Source of the DNA: Haloplanus sp. GDY1
GTDB lineage: Archaea > Halobacteriota > Halobacteria > Halobacteriales > Haloferacaceae
Length of the DNA: 64,000 bases
Assembly: GCF_023703775.1 (NCBI RefSeq)
Contig: NZ_CP098514.1
Location: 2,205,998 to 2,269,997, forward strand
Direction: 5' to 3'
The position numbers were made by a program, and so were the translations under genes. This document shows, piece after piece, positions 1 to 9,558 of the stretch. The notes beneath the pieces are model-generated. The model was not told where the DNA came from, searched no databases, and saw only the letters and a program-made list of their open reading frames with translations. Within the stretch, counting starts at the first letter, position 1. Each line of letters opens with the position of its first letter.

Positions 1-900
1 GCGGCGGTCGAGGACGGAACGCTCGACGGGGCCGCCATCGACGTGTTCGCGGACGAACCCGTCGACGCCGACAACCCGCTGCTCGCCGTCGACGACGTCG
101 TCGTCACGCCCCACCTGGGCGCCGCGACGGAGGCGGCACAGGAACACGTCGCCACGAGCATCGCGGATCAGATCGTCGCCGCCTTCAACGACGAACCCGT
201 CGCGAACGCGCTGAACGCCCCCTCCATCGACGAGAGCGCGTTCCCGCGCGTCCAGCCGTACATCGAACTCGCGGAGACGGCCGGCAAGGTCGCCGCCCAG
301 ATGTTCGACGGCCGCATCTCCGAGGTCCGGGTGCGCTACGAGGGCGACATCGCGGAGGAGGACATCGAGTTCGTCACCGCGAGCGGGCTCAAGGGCGTCT
401 TCGAGCCCCTGGAGTGGCAGGTGAACGCGGTCAACGCCCCGAAGATCGCCGAGGAGCGGGGCATCGAGGTGACCGAGGAGAAGACCCGACAGAGCGAGGA
501 CTTCCAGAGCCTCGTCACCGTCACCGTCGGCGACGGCACCGACGAAGTCGGCGTGTGTGGCACGCTCTTCGCCGGCGACGACCCCCGGATCGTCCGCATC
601 GACGGCTACCGGGTCGACGCCGTCCCCCACGGCCAGATGCTCGTCGTGCGCAACTACGACCGCCCCGGCGTGCTGGGCCTGATCGGGACCGTCCTCGGCG
701 ACAACGACATCAACATCGCGGGGATGTTCAACGGCCGCGAGACGCTCGGCGGCGAGGCGATGACCGTCTACAACCTCGACGAGCAGGTTCCCGAGGCCGT
801 CGTCGGGCAGATCCGGGCGGACGAGCGCATCATCGAGGTGAAACAGCTCACCCTCGGCGACGGCGAGGACGAGGGCGACACCGGGACCGCGGACGACTAG
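1..900 (+). CDS. serA: D-3-phosphoglycerate dehydrogenase, C-terminal part (5' end outside window)
   Basis: The frame is open from base 1, so the gene begins upstream. The protein oxidises 3-phosphoglycerate with NAD in the first step of serine synthesis. Visible parts are the end of the catalytic and nucleotide-binding domain with the family signature PHLGAATEAAQEH, the intervening (ASB) domain, and a C-terminal ACT domain (MLVVRNYDRPGVLGLIGTVL) that usually senses serine. The long form with ASB and ACT domains is typical of archaeal and Bacillus-type SerA. The N-terminal Rossmann core and most catalytic residues are missing only because of the window edge. The stop overlaps the end of the convergent coiled-coil gene by 4 bp. 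Confidence 0.95.
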   Translation, partial: AAVEDGTLDGAAIDVFADEPVDADNPLLAVDDVVVTPHLGAATEAAQEHVATSIADQIVAAFNDEPVANALNAPSIDESAFPRVQPYIELAETAGKVAAQMFDGRISEVRVRYEGDIAEEDIEFVTASGLKGVFEPLEWQVNAVNAPKIAEERGIEVTEEKTRQSEDFQSLVTVTVGDGTDEVGVCGTLFAGDDPRIVRIDGYRVDAVPHGQMLVVRNYDRPGVLGLIGTVLGDNDINIAGMFNGRETLGGEAMTVYNLDEQVPEAVVGQIRADERIIEVKQLTLGDGEDEGDTGTADD

Positions 901-1220
901 AGGCCGAAAAAGCGGGCGATGCGGCCGAGGGCGTCGTCGTCCGTGTCGGGCGGCGACACCTCGGCCCCGCCGTCGTCGGTCGGCGAGTCGGACGCCGACC
1001 CACACTCCCGCTGCCGTTCGAGCAACCGCTCGTACCGCTCGACGATCCGCTCGTTCTCGCGGCGCTGTTTCTCGACCGCGGCGCGGAGCGCCTCGTTTTC
1101 CCGCTCCAGTTCGGCGATGCGCGTGCGTGCGTCGGCGTCGGCAGCGGGGGAGTCGCGGGAGACCGACGGCCCGTCCCGCCCGCTGCTGACCGTCCCGGTC
1201 GGAAGGCCACTCGGAACCAT
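897..1220 (-). CDS. Coiled-coil protein of unknown function
   Basis: A 107-residue acidic protein. Residues about 30-70 form one long heptad-rich helix (RIAELERENEALRAAVEKQR and onward) consistent with a coiled coil. It is followed by an acidic, Ser/Asp-rich linker and a short hydrophobic end (ALGRIARFFGL). There is no signal peptide or catalytic motif. It is convergent with serA and divergent from the next small gene. I recognise no named family. The composition matches neighbouring haloarchaeal genes, so it is probably real. Confidence 0.7.
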   Translation of the reverse strand: MVPSGLPTGTVSSGRDGPSVSRDSPAADADARTRIAELERENEALRAAVEKQRRENERIVERYERLLERQRECGSASDSPTDDGGAEVSPPDTDDDALGRIARFFGL

Positions 1221-1321
1221 GCGTGATACATGCTCACACGCGACGAAAAACCCCCGTCAGACGGCCGTCGGACGGTCGTCGACTCGCAACGTATAGGTGG
1301 CCGGCGGCCCGGCCCGGACAC

Positions 1322-1630
1322 ATGAGCGAGGACGACGACTTCCGAGCGACGGTCGCGGAGGGGTTCGAGTCACGGTTCGGCGCCGACGCCGAGACGGCGG
1401 CCGCCGCGGCGGCGGCGGCGGCGACGTTCCGCGACGAGGTGGCCGAGGACCTGACCGCCGACGAACTGCTCGACGCCGTCGCCGAGGCGGACGACTACGA
1501 GGGCTTCGCCCACCGGTACGACCTCGCCATCGGCGACCTGGCGGCCGACGACGAGGACTGCACCGACTCGCGGGCGTACCGGCTCGCCGGGTTCGACGAC
1601 CTGTCGGCCGATCCGGACATCGGCGCCTGA
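1322..1630 (+). CDS. Small acidic haloarchaeal protein of unknown function
   Basis: A 102-residue protein starting MSEDDDFRATVAEGF at an ATG. The same frame stays open upstream to 1223, but that part reads as low-complexity Arg-rich peptide, so the ATG at 1322 is preferred. The sequence is alanine- and acid-rich with predicted helices and no cysteines, membrane segments or known motif. It is convergent with threonine synthase, with only 6 bp between the stops. Function unknown. Confidence 0.7.
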   Translation: MSEDDDFRATVAEGFESRFGADAETAAAAAAAAATFRDEVAEDLTADELLDAVAEADDYEGFAHRYDLAIGDLAADDEDCTDSRAYRLAGFDDLSADPDIGA

Positions 1631-1636
1631 GCGCGG

Positions 1637-2896
1637 CTACTCCGCGAGGTGGTCCAGCACCGCCCCGACGTCGTTCGGGACGGGTTCGGGCTCGTTGCCG
1701 GCGGCGAAGGCCGCGTCGGGGTCCTTCAGCAGGTGGCCGGTCGTGAGACAGACCACCCGCTCGTCGTCGCCGACGACGCCCCGCTCCCGGAGTTTCCGGA
1801 GGCCCGCGACGGAGGCCGCGGAGGCGGGTTCGACGCCGACGCCCTCGGCCGCGAGCGACCGCTGGGCGTCGGTGATGGCCTCGTCGGAGACGGCCACGGC
1901 GGTGCCGCCCGTCTCTCGGATGCCCGGCAGCGCCTTCGGCGCGTTCACCGGGTTGCCGATGCGGATGGCGGTGGCGATGGTCTCGACCTCCGGCCACCGA
2001 CGGACCTCGTCGTTGCCCTCCTCGACCGCCTCGACCAGCGGCGCCGCGCCCTCGGCCTGGACCCCCGTGAGCTTCGGGACGTCGGCGGGGTCCAGCGCGC
2101 CGCTCCCGACGAGTTCCCGGAAGCACTTGTACAGCGCCGCGGTGTTGCCCGCGTTGCCCACCGGCAGGACGATCCGGTCGGGGTAGGTGCCGTGGTCCGC
2201 GTGGAACTCCTCGAGGATCTCCAGCCCGATGGTCTTCTGGCCCTCCAGGCGGAAGGGGTTGAGCGAGTTGAGCAGGTACGCCTCGCCGCGGCCGGCCAGA
2301 TCCTGCACGATGTCGAGGCAGTCGTCGAAGTTGCCGTCGACCTCGAGGATGCGGGCGTCGTGGAGCGCGGCCTGTGCGACCTTGCCGGCGGCGACCTTCC
2401 CCGCCGGCAGGAGTACGAGCGTCTCCATCCCGCCCCGGGCGCCGTAGGCCGCGAGCGCGGCGCTGGTGTTGCCCGTCGAGGCACAGGCCAGTCGGCCGAC
2501 GCCGAGTTCCTTCGCGACGCGGACGCCGACGGTCATGCCCCGGTCCTTGAAGCTGCCCGTCGGGTTCATGCCCTCGTGTTTGATCCGGAGGCGCTCGACG
2601 CCCACGTCTGCCTCCAGCCGGGGGACGCGGTGCAGCGGCGTGGCGCCCTCGGGGAGTGAGACGCCGGCCTCGAAGGGGAGCGCGGCCGCGTAGCGCCAGA
2701 CGCCGTCGCCCTCGAAGTCCGCGAAGGTCGGCGGGTCGGCGTAGCGCACCTCCAGCAGACCCGAACAGTCGTCGCAGGTGTACCGGATCGACGAGAAGGG
2801 GGCGAACGTCTCGCCGCACTCGATGCAGGCGAGCCAGACGCCGTCGGTGGCGGCCGCCGGTGCCGCCGGGGCGTCCGCGGTCAGGTCGAGACTCAT
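1637..2896 (-). CDS. thrC: Threonine synthase
   Basis: A PLP-dependent enzyme converting O-phosphohomoserine to threonine. It has an N-terminal zinc ribbon (CIECGETF, then CDDCSGLLEV) as in archaeal ThrC. The PLP lysine lies in NPTGSFKDRGM, a glycine-rich phosphate loop follows (LPVGNAGNTAA), and the C-terminal half has a Ser/Thr dehydratase-like fold. I chose the ATG at 2896 (MSLDLTADAP). An in-frame start 27 bp upstream adds only a Pro/Arg-rich stretch. The 419-residue length fits the family. Upstream is a TrmB-like regulator on the same strand. Confidence 0.93.
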   Translation of the reverse strand: MSLDLTADAPAAPAAATDGVWLACIECGETFAPFSSIRYTCDDCSGLLEVRYADPPTFADFEGDGVWRYAAALPFEAGVSLPEGATPLHRVPRLEADVGVERLRIKHEGMNPTGSFKDRGMTVGVRVAKELGVGRLACASTGNTSAALAAYGARGGMETLVLLPAGKVAAGKVAQAALHDARILEVDGNFDDCLDIVQDLAGRGEAYLLNSLNPFRLEGQKTIGLEILEEFHADHGTYPDRIVLPVGNAGNTAALYKCFRELVGSGALDPADVPKLTGVQAEGAAPLVEAVEEGNDEVRRWPEVETIATAIRIGNPVNAPKALPGIRETGGTAVAVSDEAITDAQRSLAAEGVGVEPASAASVAGLRKLRERGVVGDDERVVCLTTGHLLKDPDAAFAAGNEPEPVPNDVGAVLDHLAE

Positions 2897-2936
2897 TACC
2901 GGAGGGACGAGCCGCGGAGGCAAAAACGGGGCGGGT

Positions 2937-3314
2937 TCACTCCCGCTCGGTCCCGAAGTCGTCGATGGCGTCGTGGACCCGATCGGCCCACTCGTCGAGG
3001 GTGCGGTGCATCAGCTCCTTGGCCTCCGGGAGCGGCGTCGCGGTGTACTGGTAGACGTACCCCCCGGGGTCGAGCAGCCGGCGCTCCCGCTCCACGAGCC
3101 GTTTGTCGAGCAGCGTCGTCAGCGACCGGTTGACGTTGCTCCGGTCGCGGTCGAGTTCCGCCGCGAGTTCGGCCACCGTGCTCCCGGGGTTGTCGAGCAA
3201 GACGAGATACGTCCGGCTCTCGTGGTCCTGAATGCCGAAGACACAGGAGAGGACGTGCTGGAACTCCGGCTCCTCGACGCCGACCAGCTCCTCGATGTCG
3301 GGGGCGTCGGACAT
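2937..3314 (-). CDS. TrmB-like winged-helix transcriptional regulator
   Basis: A 125-residue DNA-binding protein. Residues about 30-95 form a winged helix of the TrmB type: helices around SRTYLVLLDNPGSTVAELAA, a recognition helix around DRDRSNVNRSLTTLLDK, and a wing with RRLLDPGGYVYQYTATP. A short C-terminal helix could dimerise. It lacks the sugar-binding domain of full TrmB proteins, so it belongs to the short haloarchaeal TrmB/HTH class. It precedes thrC on the same strand with a 40-bp gap and may control it, though that is inference. Confidence 0.8.
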   Translation of the reverse strand: MSDAPDIEELVGVEEPEFQHVLSCVFGIQDHESRTYLVLLDNPGSTVAELAAELDRDRSNVNRSLTTLLDKRLVERERRLLDPGGYVYQYTATPLPEAKELMHRTLDEWADRVHDAIDDFGTERE

Positions 3315-3369
3315 ACCCTCCGTTGGCCACGGGTGACGTTAAAACCCCGCCAGGGTCGCGTGGCTCGCC

Positions 3370-3603
3370 CTATTCGCCGCGACCGTAGCCCATCTCCTCG
3401 ATGCAGGTGCGCATCGCGTCGACCGACTCGTGTTTGTGGAGCGTCGTCGGCGTGTCGCAGTAGTAGGTGGTGCCGTCGTGACGGAGCGTCACCTCGTGGA
3501 CGCCGCCGAGCATCTCGACGCGGACGACGACCCGCTGGCCGTCCTCCAGGGCGTCGAGAATCTCCGCGGCGGTGAGTTCGCCGGCGTCGACCGTGAGCGT
3601 CAT
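3370..3603 (-). CDS. Small conserved-looking protein of unknown function
   Basis: A 77-residue protein starting MTLTVDAGELTAAEI at the ATG at 3603. The frame is open further upstream, but that part is Arg/Pro-rich and looks non-coding. Predicted beta strands (QRVVVRVEMLGGVHEVTLRH) and two cysteines (YYCDTPTTLHKH, MRTCIEEMGYG) give it a compact alpha/beta look. I recognise no named domain. It is separated from the TrmB-like gene by 55 bp on the same strand. Confidence 0.7.
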   Translation of the reverse strand: MTLTVDAGELTAAEILDALEDGQRVVVRVEMLGGVHEVTLRHDGTTYYCDTPTTLHKHESVDAMRTCIEEMGYGRGE

Positions 3604-3653
3604 GGAGGGACGTGTGGCGGCCACCGACATAGTAGGGGCGGCGGACCCGAAGC

Positions 3654-3929
3654 GTGAAGGTGGTCGCGTCCCCGGGTCCGGGCGTGCAGCCCTCCGACGG
3701 ACGCTGGACGCGGCTGTTCGCGGTCCTCGGCGGTCTGGTCGGCGTCGCCGTCGTGACGCTCCACTCCCCGGAGTGGGTCCCGCGACCGGTCGTCGCCGGC
3801 CTCCTCGGCCTCCCCGCGACGGGGCTCGTCTACGGGACGACCGACCGGGGGTGGCGAACCAGCCTCCGACACGGCGGTGCGCTCGGCGTCGGGATGGGAC
3901 TCGCCGCCGCCGTCGGCGCCCTCGGGTAA
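3654..3929 (+). CDS. Small membrane protein of unknown function
   Basis: A protein of up to 91 residues with a GTG start. A second in-frame GTG at 3684 (read as MQPSDGRWTR) is an equally good start. It has two to three hydrophobic segments (LFAVLGGLVGVAVVTL, PVVAGLLGLPATGLVYG, GALGVGMGLAAAVGALG), which indicates a small integral membrane protein. It lies upstream of the Hel308 gene on the same strand with a 54-bp gap. No family recognised. Confidence 0.6.
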   Translation: MKVVASPGPGVQPSDGRWTRLFAVLGGLVGVAVVTLHSPEWVPRPVVAGLLGLPATGLVYGTTDRGWRTSLRHGGALGVGMGLAAAVGALG

Positions 3930-3983
3930 CGGCGTCCCGACCCGAAAGCCTAACCGCGGACCCGCGCCAAGGGTCACCGACCG

Positions 3984-6272
3984 ATGAACCCCACCGACGT
4001 GTCCGGCCTCCCGTCGGGCGTCCCCGACGTCCTTCGGGAGTCGGGGATCGAGGAGCTCTATCCGCCACAGGCCGCGGCCGTCGACGCCGGCGTCACCGAG
4101 GGAGAGAGCGTGGTCGCGAGCGTTCCCACCGCGAGCGGCAAGACCCTCGTGGCGGAACTCGCCATGCTGTCGAGCGTCCACCGGGGCGGCAAGGCGCTGT
4201 ACGTCGTGCCGCTCCGCGCGCTCGCCAGCGAGAAGAAGGCCGAGTTCGAGCGCTGGAGCGACTTCGGCGTCGAGGTGGGCATCTCGACGGGCAACTACGA
4301 GTCGAGCGAGGAGTGGCTGGCCTCCCGCGACGTCGTCGTCGCGACGAGCGAGAAGGTCGACTCGCTCGTCCGCAACGGGGCGCCGTGGATCGACGACCTC
4401 ACCTGCGTCGTCGCCGACGAGGTCCACCTCGTCGACGACCCCAGCCGGGGACCGACCCTGGAGGTGACGCTGGCGAAACTCCGGCGCATCAACCCCGGCC
4501 TCCAGACCGTCGCGCTCTCGGCCACCGTCGACAACGCCGACGAGGTGGCCGACTGGCTGGACGCCGAACTGGTGAAGTCGGACTGGCGGCCCGTCGACCT
4601 GCGGACGGGCGTCCACTACGGCGACGCCATCACCTTCGCCGACGGGGAGCAACGCGAGGTGCCGGTGGGACGGGGCGAGCGTCCGACCGCCGCGCTCCTC
4701 GACGACACGCTGTCGGAGGGTGGCTCGTCGCTCGTCTTCGTCAACTCCCGCCGGAACGCCGAGGCGGCGGCCCGGCGGGGGGCCGACGTGGCCGAGGACC
4801 ACCTCACCGACGACGAGCGCGACGACCTGGCCGCCCTCGCCGACGAGGTGGCGGGCGTCTCCGACACCGAGACGAGCGAGGACCTCGCCGCAGTGGTGGA
4901 GCGGGGCGCCGCCTTCCACCACGCCGGCCTCTCCGCCGAACACCGGTCGCTCGTCGAGGACGCGTTCCGCGACCGCCTGCTGAAGGTCATCTGTGCGACG
5001 CCGACGCTGGCGGCGGGAGTGAACACCCCCAGCCGGCGGGTGATCGTCCGGGACTGGCGCCGCTACGACGGCGAGTTCGGCGGCATGAAACCCCTCGACA
5101 CCCTGGAGGTCCACCAGATGTTCGGCCGCGCGGGGCGGCCGGGGCTGGACCCCTACGGCGAGGCCGTCCTGATCGCGAAGGATCACGACGCGATGGACCA
5201 ACTGTTCGACCGGTACGTCGAGGCAGAGCCCGAGCCCGTACAGTCGAAACTCGCGCGGGAGCCCGCGATGCGGACCCACCTGCTCGCGACGGTCGCCTCC
5301 GGGTTCGCCCGCACGCGCTCGGGGCTCCTCGACTTCCTCGACCGGACGCTGTACGCGGCACAGAGCGAGGGTACCGAGCGCCTGGAGTCGGTCGTCGACT
5401 CGACGCTCGACTACCTCGTCGCCAACGACTTCGTGGAGCGCGACGGGGAGGAGATCACCGCCACGGCGCTGGGTCACACCGTCTCCCGCCTCTACCTCGA
5501 TCCGATGAGCGCCGCGGAGATCGTCGACGGCCTGCGGGACGCCGAGGACCCCTCCCCGCTCGGGCTCTACCACCTCGTCTGTCGTACCCCCGACATGTAC
5601 GAACTCTACCTGAAGTCGGGGGACCGGGAGACGTACACCGAACGCTGTTACGAGCGCGAGGACGAATTTCTGGGCCGGGTCCCCTCGGAGTTCGAGGACG
5701 TGCGCTTCGAGGAGTGGCTGTCGGCGCTGAAGACGGCGAAACTGCTGGAGGACTGGGCGCGGGAGGTCGACGAGGACCGCATCACCGAGCGGTACGGCGT
5801 CGGCCCCGGCGACGTGCGCGGGAAGGTCGACACCGCGGAGTGGCTGCTCGGCGCGGCCGAGCGCCTCGCGGTCGAACTCGACCTCGACTGCGCCGTGGCG
5901 GTGCGCGAGGCGAAAAAGCGGGTCGCGGACGGCGTGCGCGAGGAACTGCTCGATCTGACGGGCGTGCGCGGCGTGGGGCGCAAGCGCGCTCGTCGGCTCT
6001 ACGAGGCGGGCGTCGAGTCGCGCGCCGACCTCCGCGAGGCGGAGAAGTCGGTCGTCCTCGGGGCGCTCCGTGGCCGCGAGCGGACGGCCGAGCGGGTCCT
6101 CGAGAACGCCGGGCGGGAGGACCCCTCGATGGAGGGCGTGAGCGTCGCCGAGGCGAGCGCCGACGGCGAGGACGGGGACGGGGACGGGAGCGACGCGGAC
6201 ACGCGACGCGCCGGGGACGGGTCGGCCGCGGATTCGGGCGATCAGCAGGCCAGCCTGGGTGATTTCGAGTGA
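3984..6272 (+). CDS. hel308: ATP-dependent DNA helicase Hel308
   Basis: A superfamily 2 3'-to-5' DNA helicase of 762 residues, the archaeal counterpart of HELQ/Mus308, acting at stalled forks. In order: Q-motif-like start, Walker A in [19 protein letters not shown] box, SAT (ALSATVDN), and motif VI in [13 protein letters not shown] winged helix, ratchet domain and C-terminal helix-hairpin-helix ([20 protein letters not shown]) follow. The last residues, QQASLGDFE, match a PCNA-interacting peptide (Q-x-x-L-x-x-F). The stop overlaps the GTG start of cgi121, so the two are translationally coupled. Confidence 0.96.
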   Translation: MNPTDVSGLPSGVPDVLRESGIEELYPPQAAAVDAGVTEGESVVASVPTASGKTLVAELAMLSSVHRGGKALYVVPLRALASEKKAEFERWSDFGVEVGISTGNYESSEEWLASRDVVVATSEKVDSLVRNGAPWIDDLTCVVADEVHLVDDPSRGPTLEVTLAKLRRINPGLQTVALSATVDNADEVADWLDAELVKSDWRPVDLRTGVHYGDAITFADGEQREVPVGRGERPTAALLDDTLSEGGSSLVFVNSRRNAEAAARRGADVAEDHLTDDERDDLAALADEVAGVSDTETSEDLAAVVERGAAFHHAGLSAEHRSLVEDAFRDRLLKVICATPTLAAGVNTPSRRVIVRDWRRYDGEFGGMKPLDTLEVHQMFGRAGRPGLDPYGEAVLIAKDHDAMDQLFDRYVEAEPEPVQSKLAREPAMRTHLLATVASGFARTRSGLLDFLDRTLYAAQSEGTERLESVVDSTLDYLVANDFVERDGEEITATALGHTVSRLYLDPMSAAEIVDGLRDAEDPSPLGLYHLVCRTPDMYELYLKSGDRETYTERCYEREDEFLGRVPSEFEDVRFEEWLSALKTAKLLEDWAREVDEDRITERYGVGPGDVRGKVDTAEWLLGAAERLAVELDLDCAVAVREAKKRVADGVREELLDLTGVRGVGRKRARRLYEAGVESRADLREAEKSVVLGALRGRERTAERVLENAGREDPSMEGVSVAEASADGEDGDGDGSDADTRRAGDGSAADSGDQQASLGDFE

Positions 6273-6769
6273 TCGTCGTCGAGGGGGTCGCCACGGTGAG
6301 CGACCTCGACGACTTCCTCGCGACCCTCGATGCCGCCGCCGAGGAGTACGGCGTCACGGTGCAGGCCTTCGACGCGCGCTACCTGGTCGGCCGGACCCAC
6401 CTGGAGCGGGCGGTCGAACTCGCCGACCGGGCGTTCGAGCGGGGGGAGAACGTCGCCCGCGAGCGGAGCGTCGAGATCCTGCTGTACGCCGCGGGCCGCC
6501 GACAGATCGACGACGCGCTGGAGATGGGCGTCAGCGAGGGGGAGACGCCGGTCGCGGTCCTGATCGACGGCGCGGCGGGCGACGAGTCGGCCGCGGCCGA
6601 CGCCCTGCGGGACCGCCTCGACCTCGACCCGGCGCCGACGCTCGGGTCGGTCGACGCCGAGCGGGTGCGGGCGTTCTTCGACGTGACGAGCGCGGAACTC
6701 GACGCGGGTGCGGGCGACCTGAGCGACCTGGTGTGCGAGCGCGTGGCGTTGCTCGACGTCGAAAAGTAG
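6269..6769 (+). CDS. cgi121: KEOPS complex subunit Cgi121
   Basis: A 166-residue protein of the Cgi121/TPRKB family. It is the subunit of the KEOPS complex that binds the tRNA 3' end and helps the kinase Bud32 during t6A37 tRNA modification. The GTG start overlaps the Hel308 stop by 4 bp. Family features are the central helical motif [22 protein letters not shown] and the following strand VAVLIDG. Hel308 and Cgi121 being adjacent is, from memory, common in haloarchaea; the functional link is unknown. No other KEOPS gene is in the window. Confidence 0.9.
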   Translation: MIVVEGVATVSDLDDFLATLDAAAEEYGVTVQAFDARYLVGRTHLERAVELADRAFERGENVARERSVEILLYAAGRRQIDDALEMGVSEGETPVAVLIDGAAGDESAAADALRDRLDLDPAPTLGSVDAERVRAFFDVTSAELDAGAGDLSDLVCERVALLDVEK

Positions 6770-6847
6770 CGCCGCCGGGGGGAATAAAAAACCGTGTCAG
6801 AATCGTCCCGGTCGCTTACATAGGGGGGAGACCTCTATCCCGTCGAG

Positions 6848-8563
6848 ATGACTACGGACGACGCCGACGGCGACGACGCACCGACGGACATGGAGATCGC
6901 ACGGGCGACGGAGACGCGCCCGATCACCGACGTGGCCGGCGATCTCGGGCTGTCCCGGGACGACCTCGATCCGCAGGGCAACGGCATCGCGAAGATCGAG
7001 CAGGACGCGATCCAGCGGACCCTCGAGGACGCCGACGAGGGGAACCTCATCCTCGTGACGGGGACGACGGCGACGCCGAAGGGCGCGGGCAAGACCGTCA
7101 CGACGGTCGGCCTCGGACAGGGACTGAACCACATCGGCGAGCAGGGCGTCGTCGCGGTACGCGAGCCGTCGCTCGGCCCCGTCTTCGGCATCAAGGGCGG
7201 CGCCGCTGGCGGCGGCTACTCGCAGGTGCTCCCGATGGAGGACATCAACCTCCACTTCACGGGCGACCTCCACGCCCTGACGACGGCGCACAACCTCGTC
7301 TCGGCGACGCTCGACACCAAGATCCACTACGGCAACCAACACGACGTCGACGTGGACAACGTGTCCTGGAAGCGCGCGCTGGACATGAACGACCGCGCGC
7401 TCCGCGAGGTGGTCGTCGGCCTCGGCGGCGAGACCAACGGCCCGCCCCGGGAGGAGGGGTTCCAGATCACGGCCGCCTCCGAGGTGATGGCGGTGCTCTG
7501 TCTGGCCGACTCCCTCTCGGACCTGAAGGAGCGACTCTCCCGCACCATCGTCGCCTACGACTCCGAGGGCGACCCCGTCACCGTCTCGGATCTGGGCATC
7601 CAGGGCGCGATGGCCATGCTCCTGAAGGACGCGCTGCGACCGAACCTCGTCCAGACCATCGAGGGGACGCCCGCCTTCGTCCACGGCGGCCCCTTCGCCA
7701 ACATCGCCCACGGGACGAACTCGCTCGTGGCCGACAAACTCGGCCTCGCCCTCGGTGACTACCTCGTCACGGAGGCGGGCTTCGCCGCCGACCTCGGCTT
7801 CGAGAAGTTCGGCAACATCGTCTCCCGACACGGCGTCGCGCCCGACGCGGCGGTCCTGACGACCGCCGTTCGGTCGATGAAGTACCACGGACTCGACATG
7901 TGGCCGGTCGACTACGACCGCCTGAAGGAACCCGACCCCGACGCGGTGCGGGCGGGCATGTCGAACCTCGACCACCACGCCGGCATCATCGACCAGTTCG
8001 GCGTCCCCTTCGTCGTCGCCATCAACCGCTTCCCGACGGACACCGACGAGGAGATTCAGGCGATCATCGACCACTGCGAGCGGGAGGGGTACCCCGTCGT
8101 CGTCTCGAACGCCTTCGCCGACGGCGGCGAGGGCGCGGCGGAACTCGCCGAGACGGCCAAGGCCCTCGCGGACAGCGACGAGGGCGACTTCGAACCCCTC
8201 TACGACGTCGACGAGGAGCTGACGGAGAAGATCCGAACCGTCGCCACCGACGTGTACGGCGCCTCCGACGTCCACTTCACGGAGGACGCGCTCGACGACC
8301 TGGAGCGCCTCGAGGAACAGGGCTACGGCGACATGCCCGTCTGTCTCTCGAAGACACAGCACTCGACCACGGACGACCCGACGCGGAAGGGTGCCCCGGC
8401 GCTCGACTGGACGCTCACGGTGCGCGAGTGTTACCCCGACGCCGGCGCCGGCTTCGTCGTCGTCCTGACGGGCGACGTGCTCACCATGCCGGGGCTGCCC
8501 GCGGAACCCGCCGCCGAGGAGATGGACGTGGACGCCGAGGGCAACGTGAGCGGCCTGTTCTAG
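6848..8563 (+). CDS. fhs: Formate--tetrahydrofolate ligase
   Basis: A 571-residue enzyme that makes 10-formyl-tetrahydrofolate from formate, ATP and tetrahydrofolate, supplying one-carbon units to purine synthesis. The P-loop reads TGTTATPKGAGKTVTTVGLG, typical of the family. Other landmarks are EPSLGPVFGIKGGAAGGGYS, DLHALTTAHNL and the C-terminal TGDVLTMPGLPAEPAAEEM. Length and motifs indicate an intact enzyme. It stands alone, 78 bp after cgi121. The purine gene purO near the right end of the window is a functional partner but not a neighbour. Confidence 0.96.
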   Translation: MTTDDADGDDAPTDMEIARATETRPITDVAGDLGLSRDDLDPQGNGIAKIEQDAIQRTLEDADEGNLILVTGTTATPKGAGKTVTTVGLGQGLNHIGEQGVVAVREPSLGPVFGIKGGAAGGGYSQVLPMEDINLHFTGDLHALTTAHNLVSATLDTKIHYGNQHDVDVDNVSWKRALDMNDRALREVVVGLGGETNGPPREEGFQITAASEVMAVLCLADSLSDLKERLSRTIVAYDSEGDPVTVSDLGIQGAMAMLLKDALRPNLVQTIEGTPAFVHGGPFANIAHGTNSLVADKLGLALGDYLVTEAGFAADLGFEKFGNIVSRHGVAPDAAVLTTAVRSMKYHGLDMWPVDYDRLKEPDPDAVRAGMSNLDHHAGIIDQFGVPFVVAINRFPTDTDEEIQAIIDHCEREGYPVVVSNAFADGGEGAAELAETAKALADSDEGDFEPLYDVDEELTEKIRTVATDVYGASDVHFTEDALDDLERLEEQGYGDMPVCLSKTQHSTTDDPTRKGAPALDWTLTVRECYPDAGAGFVVVLTGDVLTMPGLPAEPAAEEMDVDAEGNVSGLF

Positions 8564-8783
8564 GGCCGCACCGAGCGCTTTCCAAAGGAAAAAGATTACC
8601 ACAGTCCGCCTCCAGAGACATCACGTCCACCGGACAGTTGAGGCACCCCACACGCCGGTCGCTCGATCGTCGTGCCGGTGGACAGCTGATCGCCGAACCG
8701 ATCGCGACGCTCCCCCCCTTCCCCCTCGTCGCGATCACCCCCCTTTCGGATCGTTCAAGAGCGTCGGCCACGTACGTCGGCGC
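8564..8783. other. Intergenic region with a long-spaced inverted repeat
   Basis: A 220-bp gap between fhs and the zinc protein. It holds a 9-bp perfect inverted repeat, GTCCACCGG at 8625-8633 and CCGGTGGAC at 8675-8683, separated by 41 bp. A weak stem TTTCC/GGAAA lies just after the fhs stop (8580-8592), which could help terminate transcription. No tRNA or open frame was found. Confidence 0.4.
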
Positions 8784-9113
8784 GTGTCAGATCGGATCGA
8801 CGACGTACCCACGGTCTCCTGTGAGCGGTGCGGGCGGGAGTGGGACCTCTCCTACGAACTCGACGAACTGGTGGCGGGGAACCGCGCCGTCGAGCAGTTC
8901 GCGCTCGACCACGAGCGCCACACGGGGCACTACCCCGACGGCGTGGCGACGTGGCGCGCGGCCTGTCGGCACTGCCCGGACGGCGTCGAGCGCCTCTCGG
9001 AGTCGGCCGCGCGCCGCTGGGCGCGGACCCACGCCCGTCACACCCGCCACGACGTCACGCTCCGGGGCGCGGAGGGCGAGGAGGCGCTGATCGAGGGCGC
9101 GAACGCGGAGTGA
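8784..9113 (+). CDS. Small zinc-binding protein of unknown function
   Basis: A 109-residue protein with a GTG start. It has a Cys pair in SCERCGREW and another Cys pair in ACRHCPDGV, with several His residues (DHERHTGHY, THARHTRHD), consistent with one or two zinc sites. The duplicated H-x2-H-x2-H pattern suggests two similar halves. There are no membrane segments. It is the only + gene between fhs and the precorrin-2 dehydrogenase gene. No named family recognised. Confidence 0.7.
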   Translation: MSDRIDDVPTVSCERCGREWDLSYELDELVAGNRAVEQFALDHERHTGHYPDGVATWRAACRHCPDGVERLSESAARRWARTHARHTRHDVTLRGAEGEEALIEGANAE

Positions 9114-9133
9114 CTCGTCCGGTCCGTCGTGTC

Positions 9134-9487
9134 TCACCGCGGGTCGCTCTCCCACCGGTAGTCACACGCCCCGCAGTCGGCGTACTCGGTGTCGCGACGC
9201 GTCTCGGGGTAGAACGCGGCGTCGTCGACGCGCGCGCCGCAGTCCGGACAGACCGCGTGGTCGGGGACGAGCGTGCCCTTGAACACCGTCCCGCAGTCCG
9301 GGCACTCGACCCCGTGGTCGGCGCCGACGCCCTCGACGGTCGCGCCACACTCCGTGCAGGTGTAGCGGCGGGGCGGCCCGTCGCCGCCGTACTCGGCGCC
9401 CGGATCGGTCCAGTCGAGGCCGGCGTCGTCCCCCGCGTCCGCGTCGCGGTCCCCCAGTCCGAGCCACCCCAGCACCCGTCCGAGCAT
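9134..9487 (-). CDS. Multi-zinc-ribbon protein
   Basis: A 117-residue protein with an N-terminal amphipathic stretch (MLGRVLGWLGLG), an acidic linker, and then three zinc-knuckle units: YTCTECGATVEG with VECPDCGTVFKG, AVCPDCGARVDD, and YADCGACDYRWE. That gives at least two four-cysteine zinc sites (rubredoxin or zinc-ribbon type). Such proteins are common in haloarchaea and usually bind nucleic acid or protein partners. The role is unknown here. It is divergent from sirC, with 71 bp between the starts. Confidence 0.75.
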   Translation of the reverse strand: MLGRVLGWLGLGDRDADAGDDAGLDWTDPGAEYGGDGPPRRYTCTECGATVEGVGADHGVECPDCGTVFKGTLVPDHAVCPDCGARVDDAAFYPETRRDTEYADCGACDYRWESDPR

Positions 9488-9558
9488 GGCGGCGGCTACG
9501 AACCCGGTGACAAAACCTCTAGGGGACGACTTTTGGCCGCCGGCCGCGATGGGCCACC

